Below are positions 53,885 to 63,186 of a stretch of 64,000 nucleotides of DNA, piece after piece; position 1 is the stretch's first letter; each line of letters starts with the position of its first letter. A program made the translations under genes and the position numbers. A model generated the notes under the pieces. The model did not search any database. It saw nothing but the letters and a program-made list of their open reading frames with translations, and was not told where the DNA came from. This DNA is from DTCV01 sp964641155. GTDB lineage: Archaea; Thermoproteota; Thermoprotei_A; Sulfolobales; NBVN01. The stretch covers positions 62,001 to 126,000 of the forward strand of contig CAZXJO010000004.1 in NCBI GenBank assembly GCA_964641155.1, in the 5' to 3' direction.

Positions 53885-55774
53885 CTAATCAGATTTTTGA
53901 GAAGTTGTTTTAGGTTTGCTTTTAATTTGGTTTATCAAAATCACTACCGCTATAATCGTTAATGCTGCAATATCCACTGCTATATGCGTCGGTGCGAAGA
54001 GTGCTAGACCCCCGCATATGAGTACTACCCTGAGAAAGACGTTGATCTTGCGTTTTATGAAGCCTTCGAATCCTGTGGCTATTGAGTAAGCGGCGACCAA
54101 TGAAGTGATGATGGCCCACACCCTCCTCATAACTTCGAAGTTGCCGTAGCCTACCAGTATTTCTGGCTTGAAGACCATTATGAATGGCAGTAAGAACGCT
54201 GCAAAGCCTAGTTTGCAGGCAACTACTGCAGTTTTCATAGTATCTGCTTTAGCTAAAGACGCTGCGGCATATGAAGCCAGTGCAACCGGTGGCGTTATAG
54301 CGCCTAAGACGGCGTACCAGAAGACGAAGAAGTGTATTGGGAAGGTGTCCAGACCCATGGCTGCCAATGCTGGGACAGACACAGCAACAGCTGTTATGTA
54401 GGCAGGTGTTGTAGGTATCCCCATACCTAATAAGGTAGTTATTAACGCCACGTAAACGAGGGCGAGCGTTATTATTCCAAACGATGCCGCACTAACTATG
54501 TAGCCTAGTTTAACGCCTAACCCGCTATAACTTACGGCCCCCACGACTATGCCTGCAGCTGCCCCTATAACTATTATCGATAAAGCGTCTTCAACACCCC
54601 TCACCAACACCTGGTAAAGCTTCTTCACGCTTAATTGCTTGTTCAGCAATCCTAGGATGATCGCCATGAAGAAGGAGATGAAGGCTGCTGATATGGCTGA
54701 CCACTGAAGCACTGCAACTATGTATACGAGCACTATTATGGGTAAGAAGTAGAACCACCCCTTCCTCAGGACTTGCTTTTTGTTGGGAACTTGGTCAGGT
54801 GGCAGCCCTCTGAGGCCGGCCTTCAATGAGTAGTAATGCACTTGCACGTAAACCCCTAGGTAGTATATTATGGCTGGTATGACGGCGGCCACCATTATTC
54901 TCCCGTAGTGGGTTCCGAGGAGTTCAGCCATAACGAACGCAGCAGCACCCATGACGGGGGGCATTATCTGACCGCCCGTCGATGCTACAGCCTCAACAGC
55001 ACCTGCTAGATGTGGCGGGAACCCGACGTGCTTCATCGTAGGTATCGTCAACACACCTGTAGCGTACACGTTAGCCACAGCGCTACCGCTTATCGAGCCG
55101 AAGAGGGATGAAGCGATTACTGAGACCTTAGCAGGTCCGCCGGAACTCCTACCTACTAACGCCTTAGCCAGGTTTATGAAGAACTCCCCGGTACCGCTCA
55201 TCGAGAAAGCCGCACCTAATAAGGTGAAAGCTATTACATATGTTGACATAACCTCCAGAGGCGTTGAGAATATGGCGTAAGGAGTCAGGTAAAGGTACTC
55301 AACAACCCTGATCGGATTGGTTCTAAAACCTATGACTGGCAGGTAAGGTGCTAGTAGCAGATACACTATGAACGCGGTAATCAGTGCTGTGAACATGAGG
55401 CCCGAAGTCCTCCTAGCGGACTCAACTATGAGTGATATTAGTAAGGCCCCGATAACGATTTGCTCAGTAGTTAGAGGGGTTACAAGCCACATCCTCCTGA
55501 AAAACCAACTCGCGTAGTTTAAGTAGATGTCCGCCACGGTAATTACGGCAATGATAGCGAGTAGGTAATCATACCAGGGAACCCTATTCACGTCTTTCTT
55601 AGTTGATGAGTACATGATGAAGGTTAACGGAAGTGCGAATAGCAGGGTAACCACCATGTGTTCGTATACGTCGTAGGTCGTGAAGAGTAATTTGTAGATG
55701 TTGTATATGGCCATTACGCATAATGCGACTTCGACTAAGATTTTGTTATACCTGCTCAAAACCCTTTTAGGCAT
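53885..55774 (-). CDS. TRAP transporter fused permease (TAXI type, DctQM-like)
   Basis: The ~629-residue membrane protein joins a small DctQ-like part (N-terminal four segments) to the large DctM domain. GSISGSAVANVYATGVLTIPTMK, VASTGGQIMPPVMGAAAFVMAE and GMGIPTTPAYITAVAV are typical of the fused 4TM/12TM TRAP permeases used with TAXI receptors. It pumps a substrate inward with sodium or proton symport. ATG 55774 is placed behind a ggtggtgag ribosome site. The binding protein gene is immediately upstream on the same strand. Confidence 0.9.
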   Translation of the reverse strand: MPKRVLSRYNKILVEVALCVMAIYNIYKLLFTTYDVYEHMVVTLLFALPLTFIMYSSTKKDVNRVPWYDYLLAIIAVITVADIYLNYASWFFRRMWLVTPLTTEQIVIGALLISLIVESARRTSGLMFTALITAFIVYLLLAPYLPVIGFRTNPIRVVEYLYLTPYAIFSTPLEVMSTYVIAFTLLGAAFSMSGTGEFFINLAKALVGRSSGGPAKVSVIASSLFGSISGSAVANVYATGVLTIPTMKHVGFPPHLAGAVEAVASTGGQIMPPVMGAAAFVMAELLGTHYGRIMVAAVIPAIIYYLGVYVQVHYYSLKAGLRGLPPDQVPNKKQVLRKGWFYFLPIIVLVYIVAVLQWSAISAAFISFFMAIILGLLNKQLSVKKLYQVLVRGVEDALSIIVIGAAAGIVVGAVSYSGLGVKLGYIVSAASFGIITLALVYVALITTLLGMGIPTTPAYITAVAVSVPALAAMGLDTFPIHFFVFWYAVLGAITPPVALASYAAASLAKADTMKTAVVACKLGFAAFLLPFIMVFKPEILVGYGNFEVMRRVWAIITSLVAAYSIATGFEGFIKRKINVFLRVVLICGGLALFAPTHIAVDIAALTIIAVVILINQIKSKPKTTSQKSD

Positions 55775-55858
55775 GCTCACCACCTAAGAGGTTTTGGGTG
55801 GATGTTGCTGAAACCTAATCAGGTCAAAAATAAGTTTTCATTTAGGTCACACCTACAA

Positions 55859-57082
55859 TTACTTAATGAAGCCACGGTCCATGTAGTACTGCCTAGCGCC
55901 TGGGTGGATCTCTAAGTTGCTGCTGTACTTCCATGCAGTACTTGGGTCGAAGATGCTGAATCCGGACACAGCCTTGACCAAGTACTCAGTGTTCTCACAT
56001 ATCGACCTAGTGATCTGGTAGACGAAGTCGTTCGGCATATCAGCCCTGATCAGGAGTATTGTGAAGGTGAAGAGCGTGCGGTAGTCCTCAGCCGCGAACT
56101 TATAAGTGCCTTTAGGTAAGTAGTCAACTACTAACGAACCCTTAAACCCTAAAGTATTTAAGATGAAGTCTATGTCTTCGTCAGTCAATGAAATTGTTTT
56201 AACGTCAGGCATACGGGTATCTAACTGCATGTAGTTCGATGAAGGAACCGCACTCACATCGAATATTAGGTCTATCTTACCGTTTATCATTGCCTCAACG
56301 GCCTGCGCCTCACCCGGTACCGATAAACTACCTCCCGACCTCCTTATGACGTCCTCGGTAACGCCGTAGTGTTCAAGCAACCATCTAAATAGGAAGTCCT
56401 CCAGCGATGCTGCCGGGCCGCCGACAGCTAACCTCACACTACCGCCTTTCTTAATGTAGTCAGCTAATTCCCTAATACTGTTCACAGGGAAGTCAGGCCT
56501 CTTAGTTATTAACACCATGTACTTTTCCGTAGGGCCTAACACGTACTTGACGTTAGACAGGTTCGGTTGCTGGCCCCATATGAGGGTGGCCTTAGCCGGG
56601 TCTTTAGCGAAGGGTATCCACGCGGCGTGGGTGTAGGCCATCTCAACCTCTCCATTAGCGATGGCTAGGAGGTTGGCAGCACTCGCACCAGGTTGAATAC
56701 TGATCTTAACACCTAACTCCTTCTCAACTAAGCTGGAGATAGCACCGCCTAACACATACCCAGGACTGCCAACGGAGTAAGTACGGAAGACGACCTCCTT
56801 AGGCCAGTACGGAGGTGGTGTTGCGGGCGGTGGAGTCACTGTGGGTGTTGGTTTGGGTGTCGGCGTAGCCGTTACCGTGACCGTCACGGTCTGAGCTGGT
56901 AGCGTGGTCGTTGAGGTGACGGTTACTGTAGCAGCTGCAACGGTGGCGGTGACAGTCTGAACTACTGTTGAGGTAACTGTCTTAGGAGGCGGCACAGCTG
57001 AGGAACCTGCGAAATAGCCACCAACGCCAGCAATAACTACGAGTACAACCAAAATACCAACCAAAGACTTCTGAGCACTCAC
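55859..57082 (-). CDS. TAXI-family TRAP solute-binding protein
   Basis: The N-terminus is a signal-anchor (SLVGILVVLVVIAGVGGYFAG), then a Thr/Val/Pro-rich stalk (residues ~30-95, repeated TVTVTVT and TPTPKPT) that spans the cell wall. The TAXI receptor domain begins at YWPKEVVFRTYSVGSPGYVLGG and includes SIQPGASAANLLAIANGEVEMAYTHA, ADYIKKGGSVRLAVGG and AAEDYRTLFTFTILLI. It binds glutamate- or dicarboxylate-like ligands in known cases; the ligand here is unknown. GTG 57082 follows ggtggtg, and a TATA box lies near 57114-57121. Confidence 0.9.
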   Translation of the reverse strand: MSAQKSLVGILVVLVVIAGVGGYFAGSSAVPPPKTVTSTVVQTVTATVAAATVTVTSTTTLPAQTVTVTVTATPTPKPTPTVTPPPATPPPYWPKEVVFRTYSVGSPGYVLGGAISSLVEKELGVKISIQPGASAANLLAIANGEVEMAYTHAAWIPFAKDPAKATLIWGQQPNLSNVKYVLGPTEKYMVLITKRPDFPVNSIRELADYIKKGGSVRLAVGGPAASLEDFLFRWLLEHYGVTEDVIRRSGGSLSVPGEAQAVEAMINGKIDLIFDVSAVPSSNYMQLDTRMPDVKTISLTDEDIDFILNTLGFKGSLVVDYLPKGTYKFAAEDYRTLFTFTILLIRADMPNDFVYQITRSICENTEYLVKAVSGFSIFDPSTAWKYSSNLEIHPGARQYYMDRGFIK

Positions 57083-57317
57083 ATTTAAACACCACCAATA
57101 TCTCAACCCAGCATTTAAAAACGTTCTCAAATCGTAAGATTTTTATTTACACACCGCTTAACGTTACCATATTTTTAATTATTAAATTAACGCTTGTTTA
57201 AAATCTTAACATGATAAATCATCAGAACCTACAATAATTTTGCATCAAAAGCTTCCACACCGAGCCCCGTTACAGCGGATGAATTAATTTAATTCCCCCG
57301 ACATATTCTATAATTAG

Positions 57318-57878
57318 GTGAGCACGTACTTGAGTAGGTGTTATTCAACAGCATTACTCGGTTATTCGATCCCATTAGTCTTTATAGGTGCCGCTGCACT
57401 GCTTTCAGGTTGGTTCGACGTGTTTAACAACGCCCTAAGTGATTTAGGCCACGCAACTAGGAGTAACGTGAGCGTACTGTTTAATTTGGGTCTTTCCCTC
57501 GGCTCCTTTTTCATCATGTTGTTCGCATCCCTTTACTCCGTTAGGTTCAACGTGGTTATTACCGCGTTGCTATTATTTACGGGTTTCTCACTTAACTTGG
57601 TAGCTGTATTTGACGAGGTTTACGGGTACGTGCACTTCGCTGTCTCCGTCATCTTCTTTATTTCAGTAGCTTTCTTGCTCGTAGGTTATTCAGTGATCTT
57701 CAGGAAGTACGTTGTACCGTTGTCCTTACTTGCCGTCGGCATTGCTTCGTGGTATATTCACTTCACGTACGACATCCCTAGGGGGGTTGCAATACCTGAG
57801 TTGGTTTCCGTGTTTGCGGTGCTGCCGGTATACGTCGACTATATGCGGAGGGTTTGTAGTAAGTGCTGCGTGGGCTGA
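57318..57878 (+). CDS. DUF998 membrane protein
   Basis: The 186-residue protein has about six membrane segments (IPLVFIGAAALLSGWFDV, VLFNLGLSLGSFFIMLF, ITALLLFTGFSLNLVAV and others). The NNALSDLGH motif after the first segment is typical of DUF998, a family of unknown function found in archaea and bacteria. GTG 57318 sits at leaderless distance from AT-rich aatttaatt at about 57283-57291. It is divergent from the TAXI receptor gene. Confidence 0.72.
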   Translation: MSTYLSRCYSTALLGYSIPLVFIGAAALLSGWFDVFNNALSDLGHATRSNVSVLFNLGLSLGSFFIMLFASLYSVRFNVVITALLLFTGFSLNLVAVFDEVYGYVHFAVSVIFFISVAFLLVGYSVIFRKYVVPLSLLAVGIASWYIHFTYDIPRGVAIPELVSVFAVLPVYVDYMRRVCSKCCVG

Positions 57879-57888
57879 GCCCTCAGAC

Positions 57889-59001
57889 CTAACTGAATTC
57901 TAGTTTGGTCCTCACGAACTTATCCAACTTTTCCCTGATTACCTCAACGCCTATGCCCGCTTTCTCGGGGACTGCTATGGTTCCGTCCTTCCTCACGGTC
58001 CAGGGCGGGTCGACGATGTCCTCCTCCCAATACCTATCACTCCCGCTTATGTCGCATGGATACCTTACGTTGGGGAGTGTGGCGGCCGCCACTAGGTGGC
58101 CCCTACCAACACCTGTTTCGAGCATGCCACCTATCCAGACAGGTATCCCGACAGCCATGGCGTAGTCGTGGATTAACCTGGTCTCACGTAGCCCCCCAAC
58201 ACGTGCGGGTTTGATGTTTATGACCCTACAGCTCCCTAGCTTTGCGGCTGCTTTAGCGTCGTGGAGGTTCTTAATGCTCTCGTCCAAGCATATAGGTGTT
58301 TTGAGGATTGACTGGAGCTTCGCGTGGTCGCTTAGGTCTTCATAGCTTAGGGGCTGCTCAATCATTAACAACCCATACCCATCCAATTCCTTGAAGATGT
58401 CTAAGTGTTCTAAGGTGTAGGCAGCGTTCGCATCCACTTGGAGTGGTACCTCACCGAATTCATCCCTAATCAACCTCACGGGACGTACGTCCCAGCCTGG
58501 CTTAATCTTAATTTTAATCCTCTTATAACCTTCATCTAAGAACTTACTCACAGCACTAATCAACGCAGCCTCATCACCTATTACCCCGATGCTGACCCCG
58601 CTGTTGACGTAGTTCCTAACACCTCCCAGCAACCTGTAGAGGGGCTTGCCCTCAAGCTTAGCCTTGAGGTCCCATAAAGCCATCTCAATACCCGCCTTAG
58701 CCATCCTAAAGCCCCTAACACCTTCAACAGCCTCTAAGAACTCCTCAGGCCCCTCAAACTCCTTCAACTCAAACAACTTCGGTATTAGGAAGTCCCTACA
58801 TACGTAGATCGTTGTCTCCACAGTCTCGTAGCTGTACCAAGGGCCTTCATCAACAGGTGCCTCACCCCAACCCACCTCACCGCTCCTATCCTCAACCTCG
58901 ACCAGCACCCCATACCTATCAACAGTTTTACCGAAACTAGTCTCGAACGGGGCCTTCAACCTCATAACTACTCTGTAGAGAACTACTTTACGTAACTCCA
59001 C
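57889..59001 (-). CDS. Enolase-superfamily racemase (MLE/OSBS/NSAR-like)
   Basis: The protein has the enolase-superfamily barrel: KxK catalytic pair in RIKIKIKPG, metal ligands Asp in VDANAAY, Glu in IEQPLSYED and Asp in CLDESIKN, and the second Lys in NIKPARVGG. This set matches o-succinylbenzoate synthase and N-succinylamino acid racemase. No menaquinone genes are nearby, but the upstream gene is a GNAT, the pairing seen in bacterial N-succinylamino acid racemase pathways. GTG 59001 overlaps the GNAT stop by 19 nt; the longest frame, to 59043, is less likely. Confidence 0.87.
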   Translation of the reverse strand: MELRKVVLYRVVMRLKAPFETSFGKTVDRYGVLVEVEDRSGEVGWGEAPVDEGPWYSYETVETTIYVCRDFLIPKLFELKEFEGPEEFLEAVEGVRGFRMAKAGIEMALWDLKAKLEGKPLYRLLGGVRNYVNSGVSIGVIGDEAALISAVSKFLDEGYKRIKIKIKPGWDVRPVRLIRDEFGEVPLQVDANAAYTLEHLDIFKELDGYGLLMIEQPLSYEDLSDHAKLQSILKTPICLDESIKNLHDAKAAAKLGSCRVINIKPARVGGLRETRLIHDYAMAVGIPVWIGGMLETGVGRGHLVAAATLPNVRYPCDISGSDRYWEEDIVDPPWTVRKDGTIAVPEKAGIGVEVIREKLDKFVRTKLEFS

Positions 59002-59924
59002 GGTAGCTGACCCCCCAACACCTGCTCTAAGCTCCCCCTCCAAAGTACGTAGGAGTTCCTCCTAAGACCTCCTTCGAAGTTGCTTAGGAACTCGACCACC
59101 ACGTAATTTAACTCGTTTAAGTAACGGTTAAACACTTCCCTCATACCCACCCTCCAACCCATTAGTAAGTCCCTAAAAGTCCTTAACTTACTTAGGTCAT
59201 CAGGTACTTCAACCATGATTAGCGGTGAGCGCGCATCTAAGTCGTAACCAGTTAGCACTGGCACACCTTCCCTGTACCCAACATTCGTTACTGGGACACC
59301 GCCTAAAGCCAGTACCTCATCCCACGTAGGTGTCCTCAGAGCGTTACCTAACTTACCGCTGACTAAGGTGCTCTTAACCCACCACTCAGCCTCGAACCTA
59401 TCCGTTGGCATGCCGGCGTTCAGTGAGTCCCTTAACTCCCCGTAGTAGTTCTCGTAGAACTTCCTGACTATCACGCCTAACTTACCGATGTTGAACTTAG
59501 CATTAGCTGGTTGGAGTGGGTCGTAGGTCCACGTTATGAGGTCCAACCCCTGATTAATCACGTACTCCCTCTGCATGACCTTCAAAACGTAGCCCAACCC
59601 CTTATACCTGTACTCAGGGACCACCCCGGTCATATGGCTGTAGTGGTATAGCTTACCCTCGGAGTTCCTGGCAAGGAAGCCGAAGACGAACCCAACCATC
59701 CTACCGGTATCCTTCTCAAACGCACCCAACACCAACCCACCCCTCCTATCAGCAGCTATCAACACGTGGTGGGCTACCAGATCACTGTGCTCTGATACCC
59801 CCCAAACCTCAGCCTCAGCGCTGACGACCATACGGTACTCATCAGGGTTCTCAAGCCTCCTAACCTCAATGACCTTCCCATTTATGACGACTTCGGAACC
59901 CAAACCAACCACTTTACCGTTCAC
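58983..59924 (-). CDS. GNAT-family acyltransferase (COG3375-like)
   Basis: The 313-residue protein has the GNAT core: GLVLGAFEKDTGRMVGFVFG, then HMTGVVPEYRYKGLGYVLK with the acetyl-CoA-binding RxxGxG, and LDLITWTYDPLQPANAKFN, a motif typical of the COG3375 predicted acyltransferases. Relatives act with N-succinylamino acid racemase, transferring succinyl groups to D-amino acids. It begins the two-gene operon with the MLE-type gene, overlapping it. Acetyl or succinyl donor cannot be told from sequence. Confidence 0.82.
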   Translation of the reverse strand: MNGKVVGLGSEVVINGKVIEVRRLENPDEYRMVVSAEAEVWGVSEHSDLVAHHVLIAADRRGGLVLGAFEKDTGRMVGFVFGFLARNSEGKLYHYSHMTGVVPEYRYKGLGYVLKVMQREYVINQGLDLITWTYDPLQPANAKFNIGKLGVIVRKFYENYYGELRDSLNAGMPTDRFEAEWWVKSTLVSGKLGNALRTPTWDEVLALGGVPVTNVGYREGVPVLTGYDLDARSPLIMVEVPDDLSKLRTFRDLLMGWRVGMREVFNRYLNELNYVVVEFLSNFEGGLRRNSYVLWRGSLEQVLGGQLPWSYVK

Positions 59925-60108
59925 TACGTACGCAGGGATAAAAATACTTTACCTCCCGAAGCACTTACTACCAACGAACATCAGACATATAAAAAATCAC
60001 ACTAACGGACCATGACCGCAGGGAGCGGACACGTTTAATTGTTAATTGCTTAACCCACAACCACCTAAGCCTGAGAAGTGGGGGCCTAATTAAATAAGCA
60101 CCATAGGG

Positions 60109-60666
60109 CTACGTAGCCGAACCCCTGAGGAGTTTCAGCACTTCGGCAGTATCCATTAGCTTCGCGCCGTAGACCTCTGACATGTACTTCAGCCCCCAGT
60201 TATGGTGTTCCTCGCTGAAGGCCTGCACGCCGTCCTTAACAACCGCTAGGTTGTACCCCCTGAAGAAGGCGTCAGCAGCTGTGTGTAGGACGCATATGTG
60301 GGTGTGGATCCCAGTGAGTATTAAGGTCTTAACACCTAACTCCCTCAGAAGTAGGTCGAGGCCCGTCTCGAAGAAACCGCTGTACCTCCTCTTACAGACC
60401 ACGAAGTCCTTCTCAGAGGGCTTCAACTCATCAATCACTGACGCACCCTCAGAACCAGCTACAGCGTGCTCGCCCCATAACCTGAACTCACCGTCAACGC
60501 CGGGGATGTGGGAATCGTTGACGTAGATGATAGGTGCCCCCAACTCCCTAGCCACTTCGACCAAGCTCTTGATGTTTGGTATTACGGTCTGAGCCCTCTC
60601 ACACCTCAACTTACCGTACACGAAGTCCTTAAGCATGTCAATGACTAACACACAGTACTCAGGCAT
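60109..60666 (-). CDS. Isochorismatase-family hydrolase (nicotinamidase-like)
   Basis: The protein shows the cysteine-hydrolase triad: Asp in VLVIDMLKDF, Lys in VVCKRRYSGF and Cys in ILTGIHTHICVLHT. The family includes nicotinamidases, N-carbamoylsarcosine amidases and isochorismatases. The zinc-binding pattern of true nicotinamidases is not obvious (DSHIPG has one His). The frame runs to 60690; ATG 60666 is preferred because the minus-strand TATA atttaag is at about 60696. Nicotinamide salvage is a plausible role. Confidence 0.85.
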   Translation of the reverse strand: MPEYCVLVIDMLKDFVYGKLRCERAQTVIPNIKSLVEVARELGAPIIYVNDSHIPGVDGEFRLWGEHAVAGSEGASVIDELKPSEKDFVVCKRRYSGFFETGLDLLLRELGVKTLILTGIHTHICVLHTAADAFFRGYNLAVVKDGVQAFSEEHHNWGLKYMSEVYGAKLMDTAEVLKLLRGSAT

Positions 60667-60787
60667 CAGAACCCTTAATAACATAGTCAATGGGACTTAA
60701 ATGCTTTCAAGGATTATTGCTCCGTCCCTCATTTCCAGGCGTAAAGTATTTATGGGTGCACCAATCTAAGAAAGTCGGTGTACATCA

Positions 60788-61396
60788 GTGCATGTACCTG
60801 ACGGATACCTATCACTCCCAGTAGCTACCGTGTCGTTCATCCTATCAGCCGGCTTCCTTTTCCTAGCCTCCCGCAGGGTCCGCAGGGGTAAGCTCTTAAC
60901 CAACGAATCCCTCCCAACGCTCACTGCGTTAAGTGCTGGGATCTTCGTAGCTCAGATGATTGCCTGGCCAATACCCGGGGGTACGAGCCTACACCTAGTG
61001 GGTGGGGCTTTGGCAGGTATCGTGCTTGGACCTTGGTTAGGTATGCTATCAATGTCCCTCGTACTTTTAATCCAGTGCCTGGTCTTCCAGGATGGGGGGA
61101 TCACGTCATTAGGTGCTAACGTACTCACAATGGGTATAACCTCAGTCCTGGTGGGTTACGCAACCTTCAGAATCCTCAGGGGTAAGCACTTCGTGGCTGG
61201 GGCGGTTGCTGGTTGGCTTAGCTTAACTGTTGCCGGATTTGTGTGCGGTACCCTACTCGCAGTTTCCTGGGGTTCTACCCTACCGATATACGTTATGACT
61301 TCATGGCATGCGTTACTCGGAGTTGTTGAGGGGTTGATAACGGGTTCAGTCATAGCTTACTTAAGCGTTAAGGCAGGCACCATCCTGAGGTGGTAG
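60788..61396 (+). CDS. cbiM: CbiM/NikM-type metal ECF transporter S component
   Basis: The 202-residue membrane protein begins MHVPDGYLS, the N-terminal metal-binding motif (His at position 2) of CbiM and NikM, and contains GGTSLHLVGGALAGIVLG with the further conserved His. It binds Co2+ or Ni2+ at its N-terminus. GTG 60788 gives exactly this N-terminus; a TATA-like agtatttatg lies at about 60746. The genes for PDGLE, CbiQ and CbiO follow without gaps. Cobalt versus nickel cannot be told from sequence. Confidence 0.92.
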   Translation: MHVPDGYLSLPVATVSFILSAGFLFLASRRVRRGKLLTNESLPTLTALSAGIFVAQMIAWPIPGGTSLHLVGGALAGIVLGPWLGMLSMSLVLLIQCLVFQDGGITSLGANVLTMGITSVLVGYATFRILRGKHFVAGAVAGWLSLTVAGFVCGTLLAVSWGSTLPIYVMTSWHALLGVVEGLITGSVIAYLSVKAGTILRW

Positions 61397-61399
61397 TAG

Positions 61400-61680
61400 G
61401 TGATTTCCCGCAGGGTCGCCATAACTCTAGCGGTCCTACTGGTTACCGCCCCCGTCTTCGGCATCTTCCTAGCTGAGGTGACTGGCTACCACGAACCCTT
61501 AGACATAGTCGCTGAGGAGTTAGGCCTCACTGAGGAGGAACTCCAATGGACACCATTCAAGGACTACACCTTCCCAGGCCTGCCCGACTGGCTTGGCTAC
61601 ATAGTCACGGGCCTCATAGGTGTGTTACTAATCGTAGCGACGTGCTATGCTGTGAAGTACTTCGTAGTTGGTGGTCGATG
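61400..61680 (+). CDS. PDGLE-domain (CbiN-like) transporter component
   Basis: The 93-residue protein has two membrane segments, an N-terminal one (VAITLAVLLVTAPVFGIFLA) and a C-terminal one (IVTGLIGVLLIVATCYAVKYF). Between them is a diverged PDGLE segment (EPLDIVAEELG) and FKDYTFPGL. Such components assist CbiM, as CbiN does. It starts 4 nt after cbiM and its stop overlaps the cbiQ ATG. Confidence 0.82.
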
Positions 61681-62430
61681 AGCTCAGTTGTTAGGAAGTT
61701 CCTGGACTCAGTAAGCGACGTCCTCAACGTGGTGAGCTCCAAGGGCGTAGAATGTAACCATGGCGTCTTCCTCGCAGCATCCATTACAGCAATAGCTGTA
61801 ACATCCTTCACATCTAAAACCTTAGTTGTTCTAACATCCTTCACGGCCTCAGCAATCCTCACGGCATTGAGCGGTGTGTTGAGGGATAACTTGAAGAGGG
61901 TTGTGTCAGCCCTAATCTACGTAGCTTTCTTCTCATTAATTGCGCTCTCCCCACTACTCTTGAGGAATGAATTGAGTAACTACGCATTCTACGTGTTCAG
62001 GGCTTTAGGTGCTGCCGCCCTACTACTGACTACTTCAGGGGTCCTCGGATGGGCGGGGGTGGCTAAGGCCCTCCAAGAACTTAAACTCCCGTCATTGGCG
62101 GAGGTCGTAACAACCTACCCAAGAATGCTGTCGACCTTAATTAAGGACGTCTCGAAATCACTCCTATGCAGGGAGGCAAGGCAGATGAGGAAGGCCGGGT
62201 TCAGGGACATACCAACCTACTCCACACTAGTGGGGGATCTATTCATAAAGGGCTGTAGCAGGGGTTGGAGGACATCACTCGCCATGAGTGCTAGAACACT
62301 ACACCCCCAGCACACCGCCTACAGGGACGCGGGGTTTAAGTTAACCAAACTCGACTTATTCATGGTTTCAGTAGCTTTAACTGAGGCAGTGATCCAACTA
62401 ATTTGGGGGTTCGGTGAGTGGCCTTACTAA
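61678..62430 (+). CDS. cbiQ: CbiQ-type ECF transmembrane component
   Basis: The 250-residue membrane protein carries several segments between residues ~25 and 130 and the coupling motif near CREARQMRKAGFRD and TSLAMSARTLH, typical of EcfT/CbiQ. The frame runs further upstream, but ATG 61678, overlapping the PDGLE stop as ATGA, is the natural start. It connects the ATPase to the CbiM S component. The stop overlaps cbiO by 13 nt. Confidence 0.88.
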   Translation: MSSVVRKFLDSVSDVLNVVSSKGVECNHGVFLAASITAIAVTSFTSKTLVVLTSFTASAILTALSGVLRDNLKRVVSALIYVAFFSLIALSPLLLRNELSNYAFYVFRALGAAALLLTTSGVLGWAGVAKALQELKLPSLAEVVTTYPRMLSTLIKDVSKSLLCREARQMRKAGFRDIPTYSTLVGDLFIKGCSRGWRTSLAMSARTLHPQHTAYRDAGFKLTKLDLFMVSVALTEAVIQLIWGFGEWPY

Positions 62431-63083
62431 CGCTTAGTGACGTGTGGTTCAAGTACGTAGGGAGCGACCACCACGTGTTAAGGGGTGTTAACCTAGACGT
62501 AAATAATTACGAGCTCTCAGTCATCAGCGGCCCCAATGGAGCCGGTAAGACAACCCTCCTACTAATAGCTGCTGGCCTCCTCCCACCGGAGAGGGGTGAA
62601 GTCCTCCTAGACGGAAGGCCCCTTCACCAACAACTGCCGAGTGCTAGAAAGCGCATAGGGATCACCTTCCAAGAACCTGAGGACCAGTTCTTCAACCCGC
62701 CAGTAGTCGATGAGGTGGCGTACGCGTTAAGGCAGCTTGGTATGTCGGAGGAGGGTGTGAGGACTGAAGTGATTAAGGTGGCCGATATTTTAGGCATTAA
62801 GCACTTGCTTGGAAGACCCCCCTACAAGTTGAGCGGTGGGGAGAAGGTCAAGGTCGCACTAGCCTCAGTACTCGTCTACGACCCTGAAATACTCCTCCTA
62901 GACGAACCCACAGCGTACCTGACGTCAAGTGCTAAGGCAGAGCTGATGAAGTACTTGGAGACCCTCAGAGATGGGGGTAAGGCAGTGGTAATAGCCACGA
63001 ATGATTCGGAGGTTTTGAAGCACAGCATTGACAGGCATTACCAACTGGATTGCGGGGTTTTGAGGGAAGTGAGGGTGGGTTAA
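62418..63083 (+). CDS. cbiO: CbiO-type ECF ATPase
   Basis: The 221-residue ABC ATPase has Walker A GPNGAGKTTL, Q-loop FQEPEDQF, signature LSGGEKVKV and Walker B ILLLDEPTAYL. The FQEPEDQFF segment is characteristic of metal and vitamin ECF ATPases. It completes a four-gene cobalt/nickel transporter in order M-PDGLE-Q-O. GTG 62418 starts inside cbiQ. No cobalamin biosynthesis gene is next to it, so the metal may serve B12-dependent or nickel enzymes elsewhere. Confidence 0.92.
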   Translation: MALLTLSDVWFKYVGSDHHVLRGVNLDVNNYELSVISGPNGAGKTTLLLIAAGLLPPERGEVLLDGRPLHQQLPSARKRIGITFQEPEDQFFNPPVVDEVAYALRQLGMSEEGVRTEVIKVADILGIKHLLGRPPYKLSGGEKVKVALASVLVYDPEILLLDEPTAYLTSSAKAELMKYLETLRDGGKAVVIATNDSEVLKHSIDRHYQLDCGVLREVRVG

Positions 63084-63186
63084 TAACACCTCAACCGTAA
63101 CTAAGTCCTACACGGGGTGGTGCACTGATATCAGTAAACATGGTTGGCTGTGGGACACCCTTAAAAAGTACCGCGCCGGGGATGTG

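Noticed and set aside
56800..57000. Tandem nucleotide repeats in the TAXI receptor gene
   Set aside because: The repetition comes from the Thr/Val/Pro-rich stalk at the protein level and shows no exact repeat unit.
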